NCBI RefSeq assembly: GCF_004519545.1
Contig: NZ_SDKM01000009.1
Span: 83,005 to 147,004, forward strand
Direction: 5' to 3'
DNA length: 64,000 nt
From: Nocardioides guangzhouensis
GTDB lineage: Bacteria > Actinomycetota > Actinomycetes > Propionibacteriales > Nocardioidaceae
Part shown: positions 8,902 to 17,540 of the stretch, one piece after another
Layout: each line of letters starts with the position of its first letter
How positions within the stretch are numbered: position 1 is the stretch's first letter
The notes under the pieces: generated by a model
Seen by the model: the letters and a program-made list of their open reading frames with translations, nothing else
Database searches by the model: none
Told to the model about the DNA's origin: nothing
Position numbers and translations under genes: made by a program

Positions 8902-10163
8902 CGGGATCCTCCTGTCTCGGCGCCGGCACGGCGCGGCACGAGCGTGGGGTCGGTGAGGACGGGGGCGAGGGAGACGGCGGCACCCCCGCGGACGGCGGCG
9001 ACCGGGCCGAGCGTGGAGAACGCGACGTGGGTGCCACCCAGGCGGGGCGCGACCACGTCGGCGTCGAGGCGCTTCTCGACGCTCTCCCGCAGGAACGGCT
9101 CGAGCGGCGCGAAGTAGCCGCTGAGCACCAGCACCTCGGGGTCGAGCACGTTGACGAGGGTCGCGGCGCCGGCGCCGATGCCGGTGCCGACGGTCTCGAG
9201 CGCGGTGAGCGTGCGGGTGTCGCCGAGCCCGGCGCGGGAGACGATCCCCTCGAGCCGCTCCTCGAGCGTCAGTGACGGGTCGCGCAGCCGGTCGTCGGGG
9301 TCGGTCGCCGCGTCGAGCAGGGCGTGCAGGCCGATCACGGTCTCCCAGCAACCGCGGCGGCCGCAGCCGCAGGGCCGGCCCTGCGGGTCGACGAGGATGT
9401 GCCCGAACTCGGCGGCCCAGCCGTGCCGGCCCCGGAGCGGGCGGCCGTCGGAGACGATCCCGCCGCCGACGCCGACCTCGCCGTAGATGACCAGCATGTC
9501 GCGGCGCTCGGGGTCAGCGGAGTCCGCCTCGGCCACCGCGGCCAGGGTGGCCTCGTTGTCGAGGCGGATCGTCGGGGCGTCCACGCCGAGCCGGTCGCGG
9601 AGCCGGGCGGCTGCCGGCAGCTCCCGCCAGCCGAGGTTGGGAGCCACCGTGATGACGTCGTGGGTGGTGTCGACCAGGCCGGCGACACCGACGGTGATGC
9701 CGGCCGGGATGGTGTCCTGCGCGGCGACCTCGTCCAGGACGTGCCGCAGCATGCCGGTCAGCTCGTCCAGCACGCCGTCGGGTCCGAGCCGTCGCGAGTC
9801 GAGCCCGCGACGGTCCTCCACGACCACGGCGCCGGCCAGGTCGACCGCGCTGGTGGCCACGTGGTCGACGTTGATCTCGGCACCGATGCCACAGACCCGC
9901 GGGCCGTCGAGCTCGACCGTGGCGCCGGGGCGGCCCACCGACCCCCGTGCGGGGGCGCCCCGGCGGACCAGGCCGCGCTGCTCGAGCTCCACGACCAGGC
10001 TGGTCGCGGTCGCCTTGCTCAGCCCGAGCTCCGCGGCGAGCCGGGCCCGGGTGCGGGGACCGTGGTCGCGCAGGTGGCGCAGGACGAGACCGAGGTGAGC
10101 GCCGCGCACGGCAGCCTGGTCGGCGGCGGCGGTGACCCGGACGGGTCCGTCGGCCTCGCGCAC
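8898..10163 (-). CDS. ROK-family transcriptional repressor of the sugar operon (XylR-like)
   Basis: 421 aa. An N-terminal winged helix-turn-helix (about residues 15-75, LAAELGLSKATATSLVVELEQRGLV) is joined to a ROK sugar-kinase-like domain with the zinc motif CGCGRRGCWE and IYGEVGVGGGIV. GTG start 10163 is supported by GAGGAGG 6 nt upstream. It is the first gene of the operon and overlaps the transporter ATPase by ATGA, so it should repress itself together with transport and catabolic genes until sugar binds. The dyad just upstream resembles a XylR box, which with xylA in the operon suggests a XylR role (inference). Confidence 0.88.
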   Translation of the reverse strand: MREADGPVRVTAAADQAAVRGAHLGLVLRHLRDHGPRTRARLAAELGLSKATATSLVVELEQRGLVRRGAPARGSVGRPGATVELDGPRVCGIGAEINVDHVATSAVDLAGAVVVEDRRGLDSRRLGPDGVLDELTGMLRHVLDEVAAQDTIPAGITVGVAGLVDTTHDVITVAPNLGWRELPAAARLRDRLGVDAPTIRLDNEATLAAVAEADSADPERRDMLVIYGEVGVGGGIVSDGRPLRGRHGWAAEFGHILVDPQGRPCGCGRRGCWETVIGLHALLDAATDPDDRLRDPSLTLEERLEGIVSRAGLGDTRTLTALETVGTGIGAGAATLVNVLDPEVLVLSGYFAPLEPFLRESVEKRLDADVVAPRLGGTHVAFSTLGPVAAVRGGAAVSLAPVLTDPTLVPRRAGAETGGSR

Positions 10164-10217
10164 GGCGTCCTCCTCACCGAGGGCCAGGGCATGACCCGGG
10201 CGTGGTCCAGGTCACAC

Positions 10218-10240
10218 GTTTGTCAGAACGAGAGACAAAC
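10218..10240 (-). promoter_or_regulatory. Putative ROK/XylR-type operator, GTTTGTC-N9-GACAAAC
   Basis: Perfect 7-bp inverted arms separated by 9 bp. On the minus strand it reads TAGTTTGTC...GACAAAC, close to the classical XylR box TTAGTTTGTT...AACAAACTAA. It overlaps the proposed -10 box and start site of the sugar operon, the expected place for a repressor. A second 12-bp palindrome, ACTTTGCAAAGT, lies at 10302-10313 upstream of the -35 region and may be an auxiliary site. Confidence 0.6.
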
Positions 10241-10266
10241 TAGCGGCGGTACTCGCCCTCGATCAA
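10237..10266 (-). promoter_or_regulatory. Putative promoter of the ROK-led sugar operon
   Basis: Minus-strand TTGATC (10266-10261), an 18-nt spacer and TAGTTT (10242-10237) form a plausible -35/-10 pair. Transcription would begin near 10230, giving a leader of about 65 nt before the GTG at 10163. The AT-rich stretch 10260-10320 stands out from the surrounding high-GC DNA. Confidence 0.45.
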
Positions 10267-10357
10267 GCATTTCCCACCGATTTGCGCGAACTTTCTATTC
10301 AACTTTGCAAAGTGACTGGACAAAGTGACGAGGCGGACGCGACTGCGGACCGCTTGA

Positions 10358-10744
10358 CACGCCCAGCGAGGGTTCTGCCGCTCCGGCGCGGACGGGTCCG
10401 CTGCGGCACTGTGGCGTGCTCCGGACGGGCGGACGCTCATCGTCCACATGGGTTCGGGTAGCGGGTCGCTCCTGACGTGCGTCCTGGGCGACGACGCGGT
10501 CGACTTCCTCCGCCTCATCGCGATCGGGTACGACGAGATCTGCTGGAACGAGGACTGGCGTGAGCCGCCTCGGCCCGAGCCGGATCACGCAGTGCTGAAC
10601 GAGCCGTACCGGCGCTGGGTCGAAGCGACGGTCGACACCACCATCCCGGCGACAGCCGTGGAGCTCGTCCCGTCTCCCGCGGAGATGGGCGACGCCGACA
10701 ACGACGACGTCTGGTGCCAGTGGGTGAACGCCGCCGGGACGTGA
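10358..10744 (+). pseudogene. 5'-truncated SMI1/KNR4 (SUKH)-type gene remnant
   Basis: The frame is open from just after a stop at 10355 and reads ALWRAPDGRTLIVHMGSGSGS, then AVDFLRLIAIGYDEICWNEDW and a tail with IPATAVELVPSPAEMGDADNDD. From memory of the family this matches the C-terminal half of SUKH/SMI1-KNR4 proteins, many of which are immunity proteins. The homologous sequence extends upstream of the only ATG (10448), which has no ribosome site, and the N-terminal half is absent. I therefore treat it as a decayed gene rather than a 98-aa protein. It sits between two ROK genes with no toxin gene nearby. Family assignment is by recollection. Confidence 0.5.
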
Positions 10745-10789
10745 GATCCGCTCGTCGACCGCCGGTTGCACGCGCGCCTCGACAGGAGC

Positions 10790-10807
10790 CGACCAGGCGT
10801 CTGGTCG
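10790..10807 (-). terminator. Small hairpin after the second ROK gene
   Basis: CGACCAG and CTGGTCG form a 7-bp stem with a 4-nt loop 40 bp past the stop of the ROK gene ending at 10847. Possible terminator for that gene; the stem is short and lacks a T-run. Confidence 0.3.
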
Positions 10808-10846
10808 TCACACCCACCCGACCGGGCGGGCCGGCGCAAGGCCGGG

Positions 10847-12055
10847 TCAGGACGCGCCGCTGCCGAGCGGCGCGTAGACCGACGAGCTGATCAGCCGGGC
10901 GGCGCCGATCACGCCACCCTCGTCGCCGAGCTCGCTCAGCACGATCGGCAGGTTGCCGGTCGCCAGTGGCAGCGAGCGGCGGTAGGTCACGCCCCGGATC
11001 TCGGCGAGCAGCGCGTGCCCGAGCCCGGTCACCCGGCCACCGATGACGATGAGGCCCGGGTTGAAGAACGACACCAGGCTGGCCAGCACCTGGCCGACCC
11101 GGTGGCCGCTGTCGCGGATCAGCTGCACGGCCTGGGCGTCGCCGCGCGAGACCGCGATCCCGATGTCGGCGGCGGTCAGCTCGCCCTTCTCGGCGAGCAG
11201 CTCGGCCAGCACCGGCGAGCGGCCGGCCCGCGCCGCCTCGGTCGCGTCCCGGGCCAGTGCGGCACCGCCCGAGAACGCCTCCAGGCATCCGGTGTTGCCG
11301 CAGGCACACGTCGGGCCGAAGTCCTGCACCCGGATGTGCCCGATGTCCCCGGCACAGCCGTCGACACCGCGGTAGAGCTCGCCGTCCACGACGATCCCGC
11401 AGCCGATGCCGGTGCCGATCTTGACGTAGAGGAAGTCCCGCGCGGCCCGGGCCACCCCCGCGTGCTGCTCGCCGATCGCGAGCACGTTGACGTCGTTGTC
11501 GAGGACCACCGGGCAGCCGAGCCCGCGGGAGACCGCGTCCCGCACCGGGTAGCCGTCCCAGCCGGGCATGATCGGCGGCGACACGGAGACGCCGCGGTGG
11601 AAGTCCACGGGCCCCGGTACGCCGACCCCAGCCCCCATCGGCCGCTCGACCCCGCACTCCTCGAGCGTCTCGCGCGCCAGCTCGAGCGCGGTGGCCAGCA
11701 CCGCCTCCGGCCCCTGGCGGATGTCGCACTCGCGCGTGCGGGTGGCCAGGACCGCGAGCCGCCCGTCGGTCACACCCACGGACATGCCGGTGGCACCGAT
11801 CGAGATGCCCACGAAACGGATCCCCGGTGCCAGGTCGACCATCGTCGAACGGCGCCCGCCGCGGGACGCGGCCGGGCCGACCTCGTGGGCCAGGCCGAGC
11901 TCGCCGAGGCGGTTCACCTCGGCGGCGATCGTCGTGCGCGAGACGTTCATCCGGTCCGCGAGCTGCACCCGCGAGAGCGGGCCGTCGTCACGCAGGTGCG
12001 CCAGCAGCCGGGCCTGCATGGGGGTCTCGGCCCGGCCGGCCAGGGAGGTGGACAC
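10847..12055 (-). CDS. ROK-family transcriptional regulator
   Basis: 402 aa. N-terminal winged helix-turn-helix (about residues 15-65, LADRMNVSRTTIAAEVNRLGELGLA), then the ROK domain: YVKIGTGIGCGIVVDGEL, GHIRVQDFGPTCACGNTGCLE (zinc site CxCGxxGCxE) and FFNPGLIVIGGRV. GTG 12055 has GGGAG about 9 nt upstream. It is followed by the SUKH remnant and lies downstream of hflX without overlap, so it is probably its own unit. Targets unknown; the sugar operon 0.7 kb away already has its own ROK protein, and regulation of a distant sugar system is as likely. Confidence 0.88.
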   Translation of the reverse strand: MSTSLAGRAETPMQARLLAHLRDDGPLSRVQLADRMNVSRTTIAAEVNRLGELGLAHEVGPAASRGGRRSTMVDLAPGIRFVGISIGATGMSVGVTDGRLAVLATRTRECDIRQGPEAVLATALELARETLEECGVERPMGAGVGVPGPVDFHRGVSVSPPIMPGWDGYPVRDAVSRGLGCPVVLDNDVNVLAIGEQHAGVARAARDFLYVKIGTGIGCGIVVDGELYRGVDGCAGDIGHIRVQDFGPTCACGNTGCLEAFSGGAALARDATEAARAGRSPVLAELLAEKGELTAADIGIAVSRGDAQAVQLIRDSGHRVGQVLASLVSFFNPGLIVIGGRVTGLGHALLAEIRGVTYRRSLPLATGNLPIVLSELGDEGGVIGAARLISSSVYAPLGSGAS

Positions 12056-12114
12056 GAGCAGATACTCCCACGGCGCTGGGTGGCCGGTGACGCAGTCGAG
12101 GAGCGCGCCTCGGC

Positions 12115-13614
12115 TCAGACGGCGTACGCCGCGAGCTCGCCGGCGAGGTCCTCGTGCGCGCGGCCGGCCACCAGGGTGCCCTCGGCGGTGTGCTCCATCG
12201 AGTCGATCTCGCCGGTGCGGTGCAGCCGGTCGATGAGGTCGCCCCGCTCGTAGGGCAACAGCGCGCTGAACTCGACGCCCGGACGCGGAAGCTCGGACTC
12301 GACGAGGCGCAGCGCCTCTTCGATGCCCTCACCGGTCTTCGCCGACACCACGACCGAGTGCGGCTCGCGCTGCCGGAGCCGGGCCAGCACCATCGGGTCG
12401 GCCGCGTCGGCCTTGTTGACCACGATCAGCTCGGGCACCTTGTCGGCGCCGATCTCGGCGAAGACCTCGCGGACCGCGGCGATCTGGCCCTCCGGATCGG
12501 GGTGGGAGCCGTCGACGACGTGCAGGATCAGGTCGGAGTCGGCGACCTCCTCCAGCGTCGAGCGGAACGCCTCGACCAGCTGGTGCGGCAGGTGCCGGAC
12601 GAACCCGACCGTGTCGCTCATCGTGTAGACCCGACCGTCCACCGTGGTGGTACGGCGGGTGGTGGGGTCGAGGGTCGCGAACAGGGCGTCCTCGACCAGT
12701 ACCCCGGCGTCGGTGAGCCGGTTGAGCAGGGAGGACTTGCCGGCGTTGGTGTACCCCGCGATCGCGACGCTCGGCACCTGGTGGCGGCGGCGCTCGGCGC
12801 GCTTGGTCTCGCGGGTGCCGGCCATCGCCTTGAGCTCGCGGCGGAGCTTGGCGATCTTGTCGTTGATCCGGCGCCGGTCGGTCTCGATCTTGGTCTCACC
12901 GGGACCGCGGCCGCCGATCCCGCCGCCGTCGGCGCCCACCCGGCCACCGGCCTGGCGGGAGAGGTTGCCACCCCAGCCGCGGAGCCGCTGCTTCATGTAC
13001 TGCAGCTGGGCGAGCTCGACCTGCGCCTGGCCCTCCTTGGACTTCGCGTGCTGGGCGAAGATGTCGAGGATCAGCGCGGTCCGGTCGACCGCCTTCACCT
13101 TGAGCCGGTCCTCCAGGTTGCGCAGCTGGCTGGGCGCCAGCTCGCCGTCGAGGATCACGGTGTCAGCGCCGCTGGCGTCCACGATCTCCTTGATGCCGTC
13201 GACCTTGCCGCGACCGACGTACGTCGCGGGGTCGGGCTTCTGCCGCCGCTGGTAGATCGCCTCGAGCACCTCGGAGCCGGCGGTCTCCGCGAGCAGGGCG
13301 AGCTCGGCCATGGAGTTCTCGGCCTCCTCGACGCTGCCGTCGGTCCAGACGCCGACGAGCACGACGCGCTCGAGCCGCAGCTGGCGGTACTCGACCTCGG
13401 TGATGTCCTCGAGCTCGGTGCGGAGCCCGGCAACCCGGCGGAGGGCGTACCGCTCGGCGAGGTCCTGCTCGCCGGTGGTCTCCTCGGGGTCGACGTCGTC
13501 GTAGCGACGGTGGGACGCGCGGTCGTCGGCGTCCGCGTAGCCGCTCGACTCCTCGTCCCACTCGTCGGTGGCGGCGAGCTCGTCGTCGAGGCTGAAGTCA
13601 GGTGCGTTCGTCAT
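12115..13614 (-). CDS. hflX: GTPase HflX
   Basis: 499 aa. HflX binds the 50S subunit and rescues or splits stalled ribosomes under stress. The N-terminal glycine-rich HflX domain includes DASGADTVILDGELAPSQLRNLE and GGRVGADGGGIGGRGPGETKIE. The G domain carries G1 GYTNAGKSSLLNRLTDAGV, the G3 region YTMSDTVGFV and G4 VVNKADA. An acidic N-terminal extension of about 60 residues is common in actinobacterial versions. An AAGG site lies 4-5 nt before ATG 13614. In actinobacteria hflX is typically near dapF and miaA, as here, although several genes have been inserted between them. Confidence 0.95.
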   Translation of the reverse strand: MTNAPDFSLDDELAATDEWDEESSGYADADDRASHRRYDDVDPEETTGEQDLAERYALRRVAGLRTELEDITEVEYRQLRLERVVLVGVWTDGSVEEAENSMAELALLAETAGSEVLEAIYQRRQKPDPATYVGRGKVDGIKEIVDASGADTVILDGELAPSQLRNLEDRLKVKAVDRTALILDIFAQHAKSKEGQAQVELAQLQYMKQRLRGWGGNLSRQAGGRVGADGGGIGGRGPGETKIETDRRRINDKIAKLRRELKAMAGTRETKRAERRRHQVPSVAIAGYTNAGKSSLLNRLTDAGVLVEDALFATLDPTTRRTTTVDGRVYTMSDTVGFVRHLPHQLVEAFRSTLEEVADSDLILHVVDGSHPDPEGQIAAVREVFAEIGADKVPELIVVNKADAADPMVLARLRQREPHSVVVSAKTGEGIEEALRLVESELPRPGVEFSALLPYERGDLIDRLHRTGEIDSMEHTAEGTLVAGRAHEDLAGELAAYAV

Positions 13615-13722
13615 ATGCCTTCAAGGTTAGGTGTGGCGGCCCGCCCGTGCGACCCGTTAACGAGGTCCGCCCGGCGGGGCCGCGGGTGCGCGGGAGTCGC
13701 GCTGCCACCATGATGAACGCCG

Positions 13723-14376
13723 ATGACCCCGTCCGATGTTCCCAGCACCGTCTCCCTCGGTCCGGCCGGCGCCGAGCTCGCCGGCCTGGTCCCAGCCGTC
13801 GGGGAGCGACGCTTCCTGCTGGGGGTCACCGGTGCCCCCGGCGCGGGGAAGTCGACGCTCGCGACCCACCTGGCGGTCGCGTGCGGCGCGACGGTGGTGC
13901 CGATGGACGGCTTCCACCTCGCGGACGTGGAGCTGGTCCGCCGTGGGATCCGGGACCGCAAGGGGGCGCCGGAGACCTTCGACGGCTGGGGGTACGCCGC
14001 GCTGCTGGCGCGCGTGCGCGACCGGCCGCCGTACGTCGTGCTGGCGCCGGGCTTCGAGCGCGGTCTGGAGCAGCCGATCGCCGGGGCGGTGCCGGTGCTG
14101 CCGACCGCGGGGCTGGTGGTGACCGAGGGCAACTACCTGCTGCTCGACGACCCGGAGTGGCGGGCGGTCCGGTCCACGCTCGACGCGGTCTGGCACGTGC
14201 GCACCGACGACGCCGTACGGCGCGAGCGGCTGGTGGCGCGGCACGTGCGGTTCGGCAAGTCCCCGGACGCGGCGAGGGCCTGGGTGGACCGGGTCGACGA
14301 GCCGAACGCCCGCCTGGTCGAGGCGGCCGCGCACCGGGCCGACCTGGTGCTCGACCTGACCGACTGGGTGCCGTAG
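13723..14376 (+). CDS. P-loop nucleoside/nucleotide kinase family protein (uridine kinase/PRK fold)
   Basis: 217 aa. A P-loop GVTGAPGAGKSTLA (about residues 34-47) is followed by VVPMDGFHLADVEL, the substrate-binding DGFH segment seen in the pantothenate kinase/uridine kinase-like group. Further on are VVTEGNYLLLDDPEW (Walker B region) and the lid RRERLVARHVRFGKS. This pattern matches proteins called nucleoside/nucleotide kinase family or fructose-transport kinase FrcK-like. It diverges from hflX (gap about 108 bp). Substrate unknown; a sugar or nucleoside is likely. Confidence 0.75.
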   Translation: MTPSDVPSTVSLGPAGAELAGLVPAVGERRFLLGVTGAPGAGKSTLATHLAVACGATVVPMDGFHLADVELVRRGIRDRKGAPETFDGWGYAALLARVRDRPPYVVLAPGFERGLEQPIAGAVPVLPTAGLVVTEGNYLLLDDPEWRAVRSTLDAVWHVRTDDAVRRERLVARHVRFGKSPDAARAWVDRVDEPNARLVEAAAHRADLVLDLTDWVP

Positions 14377-14420
14377 CACCTCAGCCGCGCGGCCGGCCGG
14401 ACCACGCCAAGCGGGCTATG

Positions 14421-14474
14421 GCGCCACACCGGCCCACCTCGTCACACTGGCCACACGGGCGCCCGGTGTGGCGC
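14421..14474 (+). repeat. 12-bp perfect inverted repeat ahead of the patatin gene
   Basis: GCGCCACACCGG (14421-14432) and its exact complement (14463-14474) are separated by 30 nt and end 27 bp before the patatin start codon. It could be a large operator, or an RNA stem in the 5' leader that affects expression. Confidence 0.45.
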
Positions 14475-14501
14475 GAACGCCGAGGGACGGGTGAGTCGGC
14501 G

Positions 14502-17500
14502 ATGCGGAACCTCGTGCTGTGGCTGCGCACCCCGCGCGGGCGGGCGATCGGCCTCGTCGCGGCCGTGGTCCTGAGCGTGCTGACCGTGGTCACCGGGCTG
14601 CTGGCGACCCCGCAGACCGCCGGCACCGAGGACCCGGGCGTCGTCGGCGTCGAGCTCGCCGGGACTGCGGCGACCGGCGGGTGGATGGTTGCCGCGTACG
14701 GCGCCGACGAGATCACCGGCAGCCTGGGCTGGGACCTCCTCTTCATCTTGTGCTGGAGCGCGCTGCTGGCGCTGCTCGCCTTGTGGTCCGGCCAGGGGTA
14801 CCGGACCGTCTCGACCCGCCGGCTGGCCTTCCCGCTGGCGCTGTCGGCGCTCGGCGCCGGCCTCATGGACCTCGTCGAGGACCTGTGCCTGTGGCTCGCC
14901 GTCGAGCGCGGGAACGACGGCGCCTGGCCGCTCGCAGCCGCCGCGGCCTGGGGCAAGTTCCTGGTCGTCGGCCTGGTCGGCCTCTACGTCGTCGGCGGCC
15001 TGCTCTCGCTGCTGCTGCGGCCCGACGTGCGTCGGGTCCTGCGGCAGGCCGACGAGGAGGCCGGGATGCCGCCGTCACGGACGATGCGCGAGGGGCGGAC
15101 CGGGCTCGCGTTCTCGGGCGGCGGTGTCCGGGCGGCCTCGATCACCCTCGGCGCCCTGCAGGCGCTCGAACGCGACGGCGCGATGGGGTGGGAGGCCGCC
15201 GACGACGTCACCTCGGTCTCCGGCGGCTCCTACATGGCCGGCGCGTGGAGCCTGGCCCGCAGCGAGCCCGCGCCGGAGACGCCGTCGTCCGTGCCGAAGC
15301 CGTGGGCAGCCGGCGGCATCCAGCCGGGGCCCGAGGAGCGCCACCTGCGCGCCAACCTCGGCTACCTGCTCTCCAACAGCCCCCGCGGGTCGGGCGACGA
15401 CAGCCTCGCGCCCTCCGGCGAGGACTCCTCCACCGCCCGCGCCCAGCGGCTGCCCGCGGTCGTCGCCACGGTGGTCACCGGGATGCTGGTCAACGCCCTG
15501 GTCTTCCTGGGGATGCTGTGGGTGCTCGCCCAGCTGCTCGGCTGGTTCTACCGCTGGTACTTCGGACTGTCCTGCGCGACCTGGCGCGCCGGCGGCACCC
15601 TCACCTTCGACGCCGACCACGCCTGCATGGCCGAGCCGGACCGGTTGACGACCCCGATCGTGATCTGGCTCGGGGTGGGGCTGGGCGTCGTGCTGGCGTG
15701 GGTCCTGGCCGCCAAGGCGAGCGAGGTCATCGGCCGGGCGGACCCGCCGGCCTGGCTGCTCGCCCTGAAGTACCTCGGGTACGGCGGCCTCGCTCTCGCG
15801 GCCGCGCTCGCCCTGGTGCTCGGCGCCCTGCCCTGGATGATCGGCGCCCTGTGGCAACCGATCTCGACCAACCAGGTGCTCACCGACCTGGTCGCCGTCG
15901 CCGGCGCCGTCGGGTCGGCCGGTGCGGTGCTCCGGCTGCTGCGCAAGCCGTTGGCGAAGGTGGCACCGTGGCTCGGCGGGGTGCTGTTCGCCCTGGTCCT
16001 CCTGTTCCTGCTGTGCCGCTGGGCCCTGGGCGCGATGGCCGCCGACCCCGACGCCCGGACCCTCGTGCCGCTGGCGCTGGCACTAGTGGCGCTGCTGATC
16101 GTCCACTTCGGCGGGGCACCGGAGTTCTGGTCGCTGGGCGCGTTCTACCGCGGGAAGCTCCGCTCGGCGTTCGCGACGTACCGCCTCACCGGGCCGACCG
16201 GCGTCCGGGCCCGGGCCTACGTCAACAACGACCGCCCGCTCGAGGGCGAGCGCATCGAGCCGTCCCTGTCCCAGATCCCGGCCCGGGACCCGGCCACCGG
16301 GTCGGGCACACCGCTCACGATCTGTGCATCCGCGACCATCGTCGGGCGGCAGGTCCGCACCCACTACGGCATCCCCGCGCTGAGCGTCACGTTCAGCCCC
16401 AGCCACGTCCGGCTCTTCGCGCCGCTGGAGGAGAACGGGCTGTGGCAGCAGTACTCCTGCACCACCGCCGACATGGACAGGCTCCGGCCCAGCCTGCGTC
16501 CGCGGTTGACGACGATGATGGCGGTCGGTGTCTCGGGCGCCGCGGTGTCGCCTGCGATGGGCCGGTTCCGGATCGGGCCGATCAGCATGCTGCTGGCCTT
16601 CTTCAACGTCCGGCTCGGTGCGTGGATACCCAACCCGCGGTACGCCGCGGAGCTGGCCGCGGCGGGACGGCCGCTTCCCCGCCCGGGGCTGGGCTACCTG
16701 CTCAAGGAGTTCTTCGGCTTCCTCGACCCCAGCGACCTCTACCTCTACGTCACCGACGGTGGGCACTGGGAGAACACCGCACTGGTCGAGCTGCTGCGCA
16801 CCGCCTACCACCGGGAGATCGTGTGCGTGGACGCCGACTCCGGACCGGGCAACCTGGCCAGGTCGATCTCGAAGGCGATCGACCTGGCCCAGCTCGAGTG
16901 CGCGGCCACGGTGGCGATCAACCTGGACGTGCTCCGCGCGGACCGCGACCCCTCACCCGGTCGCGACTACTCGCCGCGCTCGGTCAACCTCGGCCTGGTT
17001 CGCCGTGTCGACGGCAACGGGGAGCGGGTCAGCGTGCTGTGGTACAGCAAGCCGGCGCTCACCCAGGACATGCCGCCGCAGCTGCTCGCCTATCGCGAGG
17101 TCGACCCGACGTTCCCGCGGGTGAGCACGGTCAACCAGTTCTTCCACGTCGCCCAGTTCGCGGCCTACCGTGACCTCGGCCGGTTCAACGCCCAGAAGGT
17201 GCTGGCGGCACGGGCGACGCTGGCCGCGGAGGTCGCGCGGCACGAGACCTACGTCGGGTTCCGGGCCGCCGTCGAGGACGGGCCGGAGGGGCCCCTGGCC
17301 GACCTCGCGGAGCTGGTCTCCACGTTCACCGGCCAGGAGACCCGCCAGGAGCCGGCCGAGCCTTGGGTGGTGCCGGAGCTGGTCGCGCTGATCGAGCACC
17401 TGTGCCTGGACCGGGTGCCGGTCGAGCGCGCGGCGTACGGCGAGGAGCTCTATGCGACCGTCCGCGAGACGCTCCTCCCGCAACCGGGTCGGCACGTGGC

Positions 17501-17540
17501 CCCCCGGTCTGGGGCGGCACCTACTTCGGGGGCATCCTGA
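14502..17540 (+). CDS. Large multi-pass membrane patatin-like phospholipase
   Basis: 1012 aa. About four N-terminal membrane helices (roughly residues 14-35, 75-97, 105-130, 147-170) precede a patatin start: oxyanion-hole GGGVRAA (about 205) and nucleophile elbow SGGSYMAG (Ser about 243). A second block of about six hydrophobic segments (roughly 325-545) follows. The catalytic Asp motif DGGHWENT (about 752) comes only later, with ADSGPGNLARSISKAI after it. The Ser-Asp dyad is thus split by about 500 residues containing a membrane domain. Patatins hydrolyse lipid acyl esters. ATG 14502 is the first start with a nearby purine-rich site. Its 3' end overlaps the convergent SDR gene by 20 bp. Substrate unknown. 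Confidence 0.82.
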   Translation: MRNLVLWLRTPRGRAIGLVAAVVLSVLTVVTGLLATPQTAGTEDPGVVGVELAGTAATGGWMVAAYGADEITGSLGWDLLFILCWSALLALLALWSGQGYRTVSTRRLAFPLALSALGAGLMDLVEDLCLWLAVERGNDGAWPLAAAAAWGKFLVVGLVGLYVVGGLLSLLLRPDVRRVLRQADEEAGMPPSRTMREGRTGLAFSGGGVRAASITLGALQALERDGAMGWEAADDVTSVSGGSYMAGAWSLARSEPAPETPSSVPKPWAAGGIQPGPEERHLRANLGYLLSNSPRGSGDDSLAPSGEDSSTARAQRLPAVVATVVTGMLVNALVFLGMLWVLAQLLGWFYRWYFGLSCATWRAGGTLTFDADHACMAEPDRLTTPIVIWLGVGLGVVLAWVLAAKASEVIGRADPPAWLLALKYLGYGGLALAAALALVLGALPWMIGALWQPISTNQVLTDLVAVAGAVGSAGAVLRLLRKPLAKVAPWLGGVLFALVLLFLLCRWALGAMAADPDARTLVPLALALVALLIVHFGGAPEFWSLGAFYRGKLRSAFATYRLTGPTGVRARAYVNNDRPLEGERIEPSLSQIPARDPATGSGTPLTICASATIVGRQVRTHYGIPALSVTFSPSHVRLFAPLEENGLWQQYSCTTADMDRLRPSLRPRLTTMMAVGVSGAAVSPAMGRFRIGPISMLLAFFNVRLGAWIPNPRYAAELAAAGRPLPRPGLGYLLKEFFGFLDPSDLYLYVTDGGHWENTALVELLRTAYHREIVCVDADSGPGNLARSISKAIDLAQLECAATVAINLDVLRADRDPSPGRDYSPRSVNLGLVRRVDGNGERVSVLWYSKPALTQDMPPQLLAYREVDPTFPRVSTVNQFFHVAQFAAYRDLGRFNAQKVLAARATLAAEVARHETYVGFRAAVEDGPEGPLADLAELVSTFTGQETRQEPAEPWVVPELVALIEHLCLDRVPVERAAYGEELYATVRETLLPQPGRHVAPRSGAAPTSGAS

